From positions 156,180-220,179 of the forward strand of contig JAZOTN010000004.1 of the NCBI GenBank assembly GCA_045657665.1: DNA of 64,000 bases. The letters are read 5' to 3'. Origin of the DNA: RUG12461 sp045657665 (GTDB lineage: Bacteria; Bacillota; Clostridia; Lachnospirales; Lachnospiraceae). A program made the position numbers and the translations under genes. Positions 53,301 through 61,841 of this stretch are shown here, piece by piece. Below the pieces are notes generated by a model. It saw only the letters and a list, made by a program, of their open reading frames with translations, was not told where the DNA came from and did no database searches. Each line of letters begins with the position of its first letter. The first letter of the stretch is position 1.

Positions 53301-53404
53301 AGGATAGCTATGTTATATGGGGTATAAACAAGGCGCTTTGCGAAAGAGAGCATTGTCTTTAGCAGAATAGGAAAAAGAGTGATTATGAAAGTGGGTGATG
53401 TGAT

Positions 53405-54571
53405 ATGCTTTTAAGTTCAGCAAACAAAATATTAAATCAGAGTAGAAATAAGAAAGTGGTAATCATCGGCTGTGGAAAAAATGGTCGAGAACTTACTGAA
53501 TATTTGTGTGACGCAGGAATCAATGTTATTGCTGTTGCAGATAACAATTCTTTCTTTCATGGGAGAACATACAGAGGGATACCAATTTGTCCGATTTATG
53601 AATCAGTTGAAAGAGGAGAATGCTTCATTATAACTGTAGAAAAATATCGTAGAGAGCTTTTTGAACAATTGTTGACTTTGGGAGTGGATGCGGGGACAAT
53701 GCTTATTTATTATGCTGTTCGAGATCGTGATTATTTCATGACACTTTCAGAGGATGAGATTATTGAGGATGTGAAGGATATGTTTAGAGAGCATATAGGA
53801 TATGACATGGATTGGAATTCGCCTAAAACATATAACGAAACAATAAACTGGGAAAAGGTAAATTGTCAAGATCCTCAAAGAGCAAGATTAGCTGATAAGT
53901 ACCTTGTCAAAGAGTATGTTGCGGATAAAATTGGCAAGAAGTATATAATCCCGACATTGTTTGCGTGGGATAATGCGAAAGACATAGATTTTAATTTACT
54001 CCCGTCAAAATGCGTTTTGAAAGTAAATAATGGAAGCGGAATGAATATTATCTTTGACAAGGATTTGAATGGTTTATATCAGAAATATAGAAATCAATTA
54101 GACACATGGATGAAAAACTCTTTTGCTTTTCAAGCATTTGAACTCCACTATTCAAATACGAAGCCTATGATCATTTGCGAAGAGTATATTGATATGCAAT
54201 CAAGGAATTTTATTGATTGCAAGATATATTGTTTTCATGATAAGCCATATTATATTCAGTGTATAAGAGATGAACACAAAGAAAATGCAAGAGCGAGATT
54301 TTATGATTTAGATTGGAATGTACAGGATTTCAATCATGGATATCCCAATGACGAGGAACTGATGGATAAGCCTGAATACATGGACGAGATTTTACAATTA
54401 ACAAGAGTTCTTTGCAAAGGACACAAACATGTGCGCGTGGATTGGATAATATCAAATACCGGGAGCGTATATTTTACAGAGATGACGTTCTCTTCATGGG
54501 CTGGATTAAAAAGATTTGTTCCAGATCAGTGGGATGTGAAGTTTGGTGAATTGATGAATTCAAGTGAGTAA
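53405..54571 (+). CDS. TupA-like ATP-grasp protein with N-terminal Rossmann-like domain
   Basis: 388 residues. Residues 1-115 carry the island domain (KKVVIIGCGKNGRELTEYLC, VIAVADNNSFFHGRTYRGIP). The rest is the TupA-like ATP-grasp family: DWNSPKTYNETINWEKVNCQ (typical start motif PKTFNEKLQWLK), RLADKYLVKEYVADKIGKKY, KVNNGSGMNIIF (ATP loop), ICEEYID and MTFSSWAGLKRF. Family role: TupA of Bacillus links poly-glutamate to glucuronate teichuronopeptide, so an amino acid ligation to a glycan is plausible. Confidence 0.82.
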   Translation: MLLSSANKILNQSRNKKVVIIGCGKNGRELTEYLCDAGINVIAVADNNSFFHGRTYRGIPICPIYESVERGECFIITVEKYRRELFEQLLTLGVDAGTMLIYYAVRDRDYFMTLSEDEIIEDVKDMFREHIGYDMDWNSPKTYNETINWEKVNCQDPQRARLADKYLVKEYVADKIGKKYIIPTLFAWDNAKDIDFNLLPSKCVLKVNNGSGMNIIFDKDLNGLYQKYRNQLDTWMKNSFAFQAFELHYSNTKPMIICEEYIDMQSRNFIDCKIYCFHDKPYYIQCIRDEHKENARARFYDLDWNVQDFNHGYPNDEELMDKPEYMDEILQLTRVLCKGHKHVRVDWIISNTGSVYFTEMTFSSWAGLKRFVPDQWDVKFGELMNSSE

Positions 54572-54589
54572 GTATTGGGGATGGAAAAT

Positions 54590-56080
54590 TATATGCGTAT
54601 TGCGATTATTTTGAATTATTTAAGAGGCGGAGGAGCTGAAAGAATAGCAGGTTTTTTGTCAAAGTACTTGTCGAAGAGGCATGAGGTATTCCTTTTCCTT
54701 GAAAATCCGGAAAATATAGTATATGAATATGGGGGGACTATCATTGATGTAGGTAAAGACGGAGGAGACTATATAGAGTATCATATAAAGAAAGCAAAAG
54801 AATTGTACAATATTGATGTGTCAATCAGTTTTATGGAACCATTCAATCATATCAATGTTCGTACAGCAGAGAAGGATGCGGTTATTCTTTCTGAGCGTTG
54901 TTATCAATCTTTAATTGAACCCAGAGAATGGTCGCATCTATTACTAAACAAGCAACTATACCCAGTGGCTAATCATATTGTTGCGATCTCCGAAGGAGTC
55001 CGTCAAGAGACGATTCGGGACACGAGCGTCAATGAAAGAATGATAAGCACAGTGTATAATTTTTTTGATGCTGACAGGGTTAGAAAGCTTTCTCTAAGAA
55101 ATGATCAACAAGGTGTCGATTTTGAGTATGATCATGCTAATAAATATATAGTTAGTATAGGAAGACTGGAAGAACAAAAGGATCATCTTCGACTAATTCG
55201 GCAATTTAAGTATCTGTATGAAAAAAATGCTATATGCAGATTGGTCATTGTCGGTAGCGGTTCCATGGAAGGAACCTTGCGTAGTGAAGCAAAACGTTTG
55301 AATTTAAACGAAGTGTGCACATTTATTCCCTATTCGAGGAATCCGTTTTACTTGTTGAGGAAGGCTGACGTTTTTGTACTTCCTTCAAGATATGAAGGAT
55401 ATGGAAATGTGATTTTGGAGGCGATGGCGTTAGGTGTCCCGGTAGTATCAGTGGATTGTCCGGCCGGACCGAGAGAAATACTCGATGACGATACTGACTA
55501 TTCAAAAGAAATAAAGGGTTGGCGAGTAGCCAAGAGAGGCATTTTGGTTTCGCGAGAGGATAGTGATAGAGACGGAACAACTACATTTTTGGCAGATGCA
55601 ATTAGTCATCTGTTAGAGGATGTGCACTTAAAAGCCAGAATAGTAGATGAGGCAATGCGATGGATAGAAGGGTATTCTGATGATGTTATTCTCCGAGAGT
55701 GGAACATTTGCATTAATAAAGCAATAGAAGATAAGAAAAAAGGGAAGAGAAGATCTTGTCCAAAGATAGAAAAAGGAAAACCATATATTATCTACGGTAC
55801 AGGCGTACATGCGGAAAAGGTATTTAGAGATATGATGCGAGGGGGTTATGAGGTAGAATCTTTTGTTGTTACTAAAAAAACAGGGATAGATGAATTCAAT
55901 GGAAAGCCAGTTTACGGAAGAGATTATTTACTTGAACAGGATAGGAGAAAAAGAGTGATAATGGGCGTTTCAAAATTTGAATATGCTAATGAGATTTGCA
56001 AATGGTTTATGGAAAATGATATGTATGATGTCATTTTTTATCCGCTATCACGAAAGGAGAACGGTTTTCCTCAGATCTAG
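54590..56080 (+). CDS. Glycosyltransferase family 4 with C-terminal Rossmann-like domain
   Basis: About 496 residues (start near ATG 54590; ATG 54575 is also in frame). GT-B: MRIAIILNYLRGGGAERIAG, ISFMEPFNHINVRTAEKDAV, SIGRLEEQKDHLRLIRQF (donor-domain start) and DVFVLPSRYEGYGNVILEAM (EX7E-type donor motif). The last ~100 residues are the island domain: KPYIIYGTGVHAEKVFRDMM, SFVVTKKTGIDEFNGKPVYG. The same layout recurs at 57238. Acceptor not known. Confidence 0.82.
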   Translation, partial: YMRIAIILNYLRGGGAERIAGFLSKYLSKRHEVFLFLENPENIVYEYGGTIIDVGKDGGDYIEYHIKKAKELYNIDVSISFMEPFNHINVRTAEKDAVILSERCYQSLIEPREWSHLLLNKQLYPVANHIVAISEGVRQETIRDTSVNERMISTVYNFFDADRVRKLSLRNDQQGVDFEYDHANKYIVSIGRLEEQKDHLRLIRQFKYLYEKNAICRLVIVGSGSMEGTLRSEAKRLNLNEVCTFIPYSRNPFYLLRKADVFVLPSRYEGYGNVILEAMALGVPVVSVDCPAGPREILDDDTDYSKEIKGWRVAKRGILVSREDSDRDGTTTFLADAISHLLEDVHLKARIVDEAMRWIEGYSDDVILREWNICINKAIEDKKKGKRRSCPKIEKGKPYIIYGTGVHAEKVFRDMMRGGYEVESFVVTKKTGIDEFNGKPVYGRDYLLEQDRRKRVIMGVSKFEYANEICKWFMENDMYDVIFYPLSRKENGFPQI

Positions 56081-56089
56081 TTTTGGGAA

Positions 56090-57238
56090 TTGTTAGGGAG
56101 AAGAACATTGCAGACTAAAAGAATTATTTTTGGTGCCGGCAAAGGAGGCACAATGATGGCCATGCTGTGCTTTTATAAAGGACATGAGGTCTTGGAAGTT
56201 CTGGATAATGATACGAAAAAGCATAATACTGTGTTTTGTCGGAATATTATGATTAAGAGCCCACATCTTTTAGAACCAACTGTACCGGTTTTGGTATGCT
56301 TGAATGACAAAAAAGCAGCAGAAGCGGTGTCTTTGCAGTGTCGGAATTTGGGGTATACAGATGTAAAAGTATATAGTTGGAAGGATGCAGAGGAAGAATT
56401 GAAAGCAATACCGGATCAGGAGTATCTGGAATACTTGTGGGAGATAAAGATGGGAAACAGACTGGATTGGAAACATCCGGTTACGTTCAATGAGAAATTG
56501 CAATGGCTAAAGCTGTTTGATCAGAAGCCAATACACACTACAATGGTAGATAAATACGAGGTGAAAGATCATGTGAGATCTCTGATTGGAGAAGAGCATG
56601 TAATCGATGCGATTGGAGTATGGGATCGATATGAAGATATTGACTTTGACAGTTTGCCGGAACAGTTTGTATTGAAATGTACACATGATAGTGGAAATGT
56701 GGTGGTTTGCAGAGATAAAAAACAGTTTGATCCGAACAAGCATAAAGATAGGTTCAGAAAGGCGCTGGAGAAGAATTATTATTACAGATATCGGGAGTGG
56801 CCATATAAAAATGTCAGGCCGAGGCTTTTGGTTGAGAAGTATGTCGAGGATGAATACGCAGAAGCATTGGTGGTCTATAAGTTTATCTGCTTCCATGGAG
56901 AACCTAAGATTATTCAGGTAATCCAGGATGATAAACATGAAAATGAAAGTATTGATTATTTTGATGCCGACTGGACACTATTGGACATAAAACAAAACTT
57001 TCCGAACAGCGCCAGACATTTAACAAAGCCAAAGAGCTTCGAACGAATGAAGGAGATGGCGAGAACTCTTTCAGCTGATGAAATTCTGGTCAGGGTGGAT
57101 TTCTATGAAGTCAAAGGAGAACCTTTTTTTTCGGAGTTTACATTCTATTCTGATGCTGGTTTTGAGCCATTTAGCCCTCCGGAATGGGATGAGATCCTAG
57201 GAAGCTGGATTAATCTACCTGCGGGAACGGAATGCTGA
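56090..57238 (+). CDS. TupA-like ATP-grasp protein with N-terminal Rossmann-like domain, second copy
   Basis: 382 residues with the same two-part build as the protein encoded at 53405: island domain (RIIFGAGKGGTMMAMLCFYK, VLEVLDNDTKKHNTVFCRNI) followed by ATP-grasp (DWKHPVTFNEKLQWLKLFDQ, KCTHDSGNVVVCRDKKQFD, RPRLLVEKYVED, FSEFTFYSDAGFEPFSPPEW). TTG 56090 is the start given; ATG 56153 lies within the domain. The two copies share the plan but diverge strongly, so they probably use different acceptors. Confidence 0.8.
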   Translation: MLGRRTLQTKRIIFGAGKGGTMMAMLCFYKGHEVLEVLDNDTKKHNTVFCRNIMIKSPHLLEPTVPVLVCLNDKKAAEAVSLQCRNLGYTDVKVYSWKDAEEELKAIPDQEYLEYLWEIKMGNRLDWKHPVTFNEKLQWLKLFDQKPIHTTMVDKYEVKDHVRSLIGEEHVIDAIGVWDRYEDIDFDSLPEQFVLKCTHDSGNVVVCRDKKQFDPNKHKDRFRKALEKNYYYRYREWPYKNVRPRLLVEKYVEDEYAEALVVYKFICFHGEPKIIQVIQDDKHENESIDYFDADWTLLDIKQNFPNSARHLTKPKSFERMKEMARTLSADEILVRVDFYEVKGEPFFSEFTFYSDAGFEPFSPPEWDEILGSWINLPAGTEC

Positions 57239-58755
57239 TGAAAAAAAGGATTCTATTTATCATGCCCGAATACACTCTCGGAGGTGCGGAGGCACAGGAG
57301 CGTATTCTGATTGAAGAACTGCAGAAGCATGGTTTTTCGGTTTCGGTTATCATTCTTCATTGGTTTGGCCGATGCGATGATGAAAAGATCCGTGCAGATA
57401 AAGAAAGATTCGACAAAGTGGAGTTTGTAGAGCTTTTCCAGTCCGGTTGTTCAGAGTATGAAGTAAGAGATGCATTGAGGGCGAAGATCATAGATTATAC
57501 AAAAAATCATGACATCGGTTGTGCGGTTTTATTCCATGAGTACACGGTGCCGCTGATCCCGTTGCTCCATTCGCTTGGGATTCCCACCATATATTCAGAA
57601 CGCCTTGATGCTGCAAAGATCATCGGAAATCCTGTTTACAATAAAGCCCTTTCGGAATGTGATTATCTGACTGCAAATTCTCTGTTTGCTTCAAATAGAA
57701 TGAAAAGAGCTTTTGATAGAGACGTGGTGCTGATCAGAAATGGAAAAAGATTTCTTGGCAGAATAGATAAATCGAGAAGTATCCATGTTCGAAGGCTCTT
57801 GGTTCCATGTCGCATTGCCGGTATCAAGAATCTTGATGTTATGATCAGACTCATGTCTCGTCACAAGGAAAAGGGATACCAAATTCGATTCGTCGGAGAG
57901 ACAGAGGATGTTCATTATCTCGAGCGATTAATCAATCTTGCCAGAGAAAATGGGGTGTTAGATAGGGTTGAGTTTACAGGTTATCAATCGGATATGAGAC
58001 AAGAATATGAGAAAGCGGATGTGATGATACTTCCCTCATTGGCGGAAGGCACGCCGAATGTTGTGTTGGAGGCTTTTTCACTGGGATGCCCTGTTATTAC
58101 ATCTGATATTCCGGTTGAAAGGGAATTGCTGAAAGAAGAGGCTTTACGTTTCCAATCTTTTGATGAGGAGGATCTGGAAAGAGCGATTACATATCTGGAA
58201 GAAATGTCAGATGAAAAGTATGAGGATATGCTTTCCCGTCATAGACAAACTGTGGAGGAACAGTACAGTATTGAACGGATGTCAACGCAGTTCATGGAAT
58301 TGATAGCAGATGCAGAGAAAAAGAAGTGTGATTATCAGATCGCTCCGGAAGAAATTGTTAGTGATGAGATTCGTTTTCTTTCAAGAGAACATGAAAAAAA
58401 AGAACATTTCTACAGATTGCTCTGTGAATGGACGAGAGCGCTTCACCAGGGAAAGAGTATTGGTAATACGTGTCTAAGGAACGGATGGAAAAAGGTCGGG
58501 ATATACGGTTTCAAAGAATTAGGACAGCTACTCTTTGAAGAATTACAAAAGCAAAAAATCGAGATTCAATGTATTGTAGACAGCAATGCAGATAACATTG
58601 TGGCGGAAATACCGGTCATACGACCAGAAGAAGTGTCGGGGTTTGATGTTGATATTTTGATTGTTACGGCCGTTCACTCATTTGAGGCAATAAAAAAAGA
58701 TCTATCCGAGAGAGTGACGTGCAAAATTGTTTCATTAGAGGAATTGATCGGATGA
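57238..58755 (+). CDS. Glycosyltransferase family 4 with C-terminal Rossmann-like domain, second copy
   Basis: 505 residues. KRILFIMPEYTLGGAEAQER, SLGIPTIYSERLDAAKIIGN, RIAGIKNLDVMIRLMSRHKE and DVMILPSLAEGTPNVVLEAF (donor site), then the C-terminal domain KKVGIYGFKELGQLLFEELQ, IQCIVDSNADNIVAEIPVIR and VDILIVTAVHSFEAI. Start ATG 57238 overlaps the previous stop (TGATG). Its own stop overlaps an ATG that begins the decayed duplicate of the GT2 gene. Confidence 0.82.
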   Translation: MKKRILFIMPEYTLGGAEAQERILIEELQKHGFSVSVIILHWFGRCDDEKIRADKERFDKVEFVELFQSGCSEYEVRDALRAKIIDYTKNHDIGCAVLFHEYTVPLIPLLHSLGIPTIYSERLDAAKIIGNPVYNKALSECDYLTANSLFASNRMKRAFDRDVVLIRNGKRFLGRIDKSRSIHVRRLLVPCRIAGIKNLDVMIRLMSRHKEKGYQIRFVGETEDVHYLERLINLARENGVLDRVEFTGYQSDMRQEYEKADVMILPSLAEGTPNVVLEAFSLGCPVITSDIPVERELLKEEALRFQSFDEEDLERAITYLEEMSDEKYEDMLSRHRQTVEEQYSIERMSTQFMELIADAEKKKCDYQIAPEEIVSDEIRFLSREHEKKEHFYRLLCEWTRALHQGKSIGNTCLRNGWKKVGIYGFKELGQLLFEELQKQKIEIQCIVDSNADNIVAEIPVIRPEEVSGFDVDILIVTAVHSFEAIKKDLSERVTCKIVSLEELIG

Positions 58756-58832
58756 TTTCTGTTCTCATCAATAACTACAATTATGGCCGTTTTCTTATCA
58801 GAAGCGCATGAGTCCGTCCTGGATCAGACATA
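58750..58832 (+). pseudogene. Decayed duplicate of the start of the GT2 gene
   Basis: From ATG 58752 the sequence ISVLINNYNYGRFL matches the start of the GT2 gene at 60706 almost base for base, then a one-base insertion after CGTTTTCTT shifts the frame and later bases diverge. It marks the left edge of the inserted AlbA_2 cassette. Confidence 0.8.
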
Positions 58833-58869
58833 GCCTTGTGTAGTGGGGATGATTGAGGAAGAGTTTTAT

Positions 58870-60615
58870 ATGACCGAACAAGAGATATTAGAACAGCTTA
58901 AATATGGTGAACATATTCATTTGGAATGTAAGAAGGCGGAGTCGCTGATGCCAAATTCTATTTGGGAAACATATTCTTCTTTTGCTAATTCCGACGGTGG
59001 CCTGATTCTTTTTGGCGTAGAAGAACATGTGAAAGAAATGGATTTTGAAAAGCGGTTCACATTTCTTTCAATAAAAAATCCAGATCAAAGGATTAAGGAC
59101 TTTTGGAATACCATTAATAGTGATAAGGTCAGTAGCAATATACTTGTTGATTCTGATGTTGGAACATGTCTTGTTAAAAACGAATTAATCATTTGGATTA
59201 ACATTCCACGTGCAAAATATGATCAAAGACCCATATATTTAAACGGGAATCCTATGAAGGGAAGCTTCAAGCGTAATCATGAGGGAGACTATCATTGTAC
59301 GGAAGAAGAAGTTAAGGCAATGCTTCGTGACGCAAATGATTCGGGGAGTGATGGTGGCATACTCGACGGATATACAATGGAAGACATTGATATCAATTCA
59401 TTACGTTCGTATAGAATAGAATTTGAGCATAATAATCCGGATCATGTCTGGAACAGTTTACAGGATCAGGATTTTCTTCAGAAAATGGGTGGGTATACGA
59501 AGGATAGATCTACTGGCAAATGTTGGTTAACTACTGCTGGTCTATTGATGTTTGGTAAAGGAGAGGTCATAAGAGATCGCTTTGCAAATATACGTATGGA
59601 TTATTTGGATCAATCGAACTTACTCCCGGGTAGCAGATGGAGTGATCGATTAACTTATGATGGGATGTGGGAAAACAACCTTTACAATTTCATGAGGCAG
59701 GTTATGCCTAAGCTGGTTTTTGATATTAAGCGTCCGTTTAAGTTAAATGGGATGAAACGTTCTGACGACACACCTGTTCATAAGGCAATACGTGAAGCAG
59801 TCGTTAACATGATGATTCATAGCGATTATATGCTTACCGGAGTGCTTAAAATCGTCAAGACAGGAAAAGGCTATTTCTTTTCCAATCCCGGGAGTTTAAA
59901 GCTCCCTATTAAAGATATTTATGATGGAGGTCATTCGGTAGCTAGGAATCCGAAAATACAAACTTTTTTTCGGATGATAGGTGCCGGAGATAATATAGGA
60001 TCTGGATTTCCTACCATTCTGAGTGCATGGGGTGAAGAAAACTGGAGAAAACCTGATTTACGTGAGAATGAAGACTTGAAGGTTGTCGAGCTGAATTTAT
60101 GGACAATATCTCTTATGCCGCAGGAATGTACGAATTATCTTCAGAAATTGTTTGGGATAGCATATTCTCGTTTGTCTAATAATGAGCAGATAATCCTTGG
60201 AACCTCACATTTGGAAGGTTCTGTAACCAATAACAGATTACAATCAATCATCGATCTCCATAGCACTGAAATAGGACATATTTTGGCTGGACTCGTAGAG
60301 AAAGAGATGCTGGTCGCAGATAATAAGGGTCGGTGGACAAGCTATAGATTGAATAAAGACTATGTGATTCAGCCAGAACAGTTGAACTTGACAGATGGTT
60401 TTGCGGTTGACGTTGAGTTTTCGACAGATTCAGATCGGGTGATTTATGAATATGCTAAGGAAAATGGGTTTATCACTACATCGCAGGTTATTGCAATTTC
60501 TCCCAATATTACAACGCGACAAGGTGCTTCTGTGGCACTTAACAGGTTAATAAAAAAAGGCTATTTACGAATGACTGGGAAAGGGAAAACGACGATTTAC
60601 GAATTTATTAAGTGA
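58870..60615 (+). CDS. AlbA_2-domain ATP-binding protein
   Basis: 581 residues. N-terminal AlbA_2 (schlafen-like) domain: EDLEFK-like HLECKKAESLMPNSIWETYS, then FANSDGGLILFGVEEHVKEM. Middle: GYTKDRSTGKCWLTTAGLLM and LMFGKGEVIRDRFANIRMDY. C-terminal HATPase_c_4 region: PVHKAIREAVVNMMIHSDYM, FSNPGSLKLPIKDIYDGG, RNPKIQTFFRMIGAGDNIGS; then winged-helix segments. ATG 58870 has GAGGAAGAG in front. It is unlike its glycan neighbours in function and is flanked by a duplication, so it is an inserted cassette. Some relatives are found in phage-defence or regulatory settings. Confidence 0.8.
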   Translation: MTEQEILEQLKYGEHIHLECKKAESLMPNSIWETYSSFANSDGGLILFGVEEHVKEMDFEKRFTFLSIKNPDQRIKDFWNTINSDKVSSNILVDSDVGTCLVKNELIIWINIPRAKYDQRPIYLNGNPMKGSFKRNHEGDYHCTEEEVKAMLRDANDSGSDGGILDGYTMEDIDINSLRSYRIEFEHNNPDHVWNSLQDQDFLQKMGGYTKDRSTGKCWLTTAGLLMFGKGEVIRDRFANIRMDYLDQSNLLPGSRWSDRLTYDGMWENNLYNFMRQVMPKLVFDIKRPFKLNGMKRSDDTPVHKAIREAVVNMMIHSDYMLTGVLKIVKTGKGYFFSNPGSLKLPIKDIYDGGHSVARNPKIQTFFRMIGAGDNIGSGFPTILSAWGEENWRKPDLRENEDLKVVELNLWTISLMPQECTNYLQKLFGIAYSRLSNNEQIILGTSHLEGSVTNNRLQSIIDLHSTEIGHILAGLVEKEMLVADNKGRWTSYRLNKDYVIQPEQLNLTDGFAVDVEFSTDSDRVIYEYAKENGFITTSQVIAISPNITTRQGASVALNRLIKKGYLRMTGKGKTTIYEFIK

Positions 60616-60621
60616 ACGTGC

Positions 60622-60680
60622 GTTCGTCAACTGTTGACGAACCAGTTGACGAACCAGTTGACGAATCAGTTGACGAACCA
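60622..60680 (+). repeat. 12-bp tandem repeats and short inverted repeat after the AlbA_2 gene
   Basis: Four copies of GTTGACGAACCA (one with T for C) at 60633-60680. The first copy also pairs with GTTCGTCAAC at 60622-60631, giving a 10-bp inverted repeat. The frame after the AlbA_2 stop would read LTNQ repeats if read through. Confidence 0.85.
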
Positions 60681-60705
60681 CATGATGATATGAGGAATTA
60701 GTAGG

Positions 60706-61797
60706 ATGATTTCTGTTCTCATCAATAACTATAATTATGGCCGTTTTCTTTCAGAAGCGATTGAGTCCGTCCTGTCCCAGACTTATGGTGATTGGGAACT
60801 CATTATCGTTGATGATGGATCACAGGATGATTCATGGGATGTGATCCGGTCTTTCAGCGAGAGATATCCGGATAGAATCAAGTCGATCTGTAAGGAAAAC
60901 GGTGGCCAGGCATCCTGCTTCAATGCTGGATTTGCTGCATCTTCGGGCGATGTGATCGCTTTTCTGGATAGCGATGATTACTGGTTTCCGACCAAGCTGG
61001 AAGTGATCGCAAAAGCACATGAGAACCATGAATATGTCGCACATGGAAAGAAATTCTCGGATGAAAGCTTTTATCGGGCGGATACGGTACAAAACGACAA
61101 AAGATCCGGTTATCTTCGAAAGTACGGGGTTTTTGACAGCTATAATCTGACAACGTCGGTGGTATCCTTTTCCAGGAAACTGCTGGAAAAGATATTACCC
61201 ATGCCGGAGGAGGGATATCGTGTATGTGCCGATCACTATGTAAAGATGGCAGCTTTGTATTATACAAATATTTATTATATTCCGGAGGAGCTTACGTATT
61301 ATCGGATACATGGGAGCAATGCTTATGCCTCGCTGGATATACAGGGTAGAGCGCAATCGCACGATGAAGAGCTGGATTTTATGAGTGTGGAGTACTTTAA
61401 TGAAAGACTGTTGGCCGAAAACGATAAGGCTGAATTGATTCCACACAGATGCTTAAGGCTCACGGAGGAGTTTTACAAGGAGATCGGAAACGGATTTCAA
61501 ATTGAAAAAGATAAGAAGTATGTCGTATTCGGAACCGGGAATGATTCCAGAACAATGATCCGGTATATCACGCAGAAAGAGGGACAGATTGTAGCGTTCT
61601 GCGATTCCTCAGCGGAAAAGAAAGGGAAGCGCTTCTTTGCAAAAGAAATCTGGTCTCCGGAGATGCTGATAAAAAAGAGAGAAGAGTATGATCGAATTGT
61701 ACTCGGATCACTTCGATATTACAAAGAGATGATTGACAGGCTTGAGGCCATGGGATTAAAGATGGGGATGGATTACATTTATACACCGGCTTACTAA
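60706..61797 (+). CDS. Glycosyltransferase family 2 with C-terminal Rossmann-like domain
   Basis: 363 residues. GT-A start MISVLINNYNYGRFLSEAIE, DWELIIVDDGSQDDSWDVIR, GGQASCFNAGFAASSGDVIA and LDSDDYWFP (DxD). After residue 265 the island domain follows: KKYVVFGTGNDSRTMIRYIT, VAFCDSSAEKKGKRFFAKEI, IVLGSLRYYKEMI. It is the intact partner of the decayed copy at 58752. Start ATG 60706 has TAGTAGG before it. Confidence 0.85.
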   Translation: MISVLINNYNYGRFLSEAIESVLSQTYGDWELIIVDDGSQDDSWDVIRSFSERYPDRIKSICKENGGQASCFNAGFAASSGDVIAFLDSDDYWFPTKLEVIAKAHENHEYVAHGKKFSDESFYRADTVQNDKRSGYLRKYGVFDSYNLTTSVVSFSRKLLEKILPMPEEGYRVCADHYVKMAALYYTNIYYIPEELTYYRIHGSNAYASLDIQGRAQSHDEELDFMSVEYFNERLLAENDKAELIPHRCLRLTEEFYKEIGNGFQIEKDKKYVVFGTGNDSRTMIRYITQKEGQIVAFCDSSAEKKGKRFFAKEIWSPEMLIKKREEYDRIVLGSLRYYKEMIDRLEAMGLKMGMDYIYTPAY

Positions 61798-61841
61798 AAG
61801 TGGAACGATTCTATGCTTGATTCGTTTGGAGGATACAAGAA

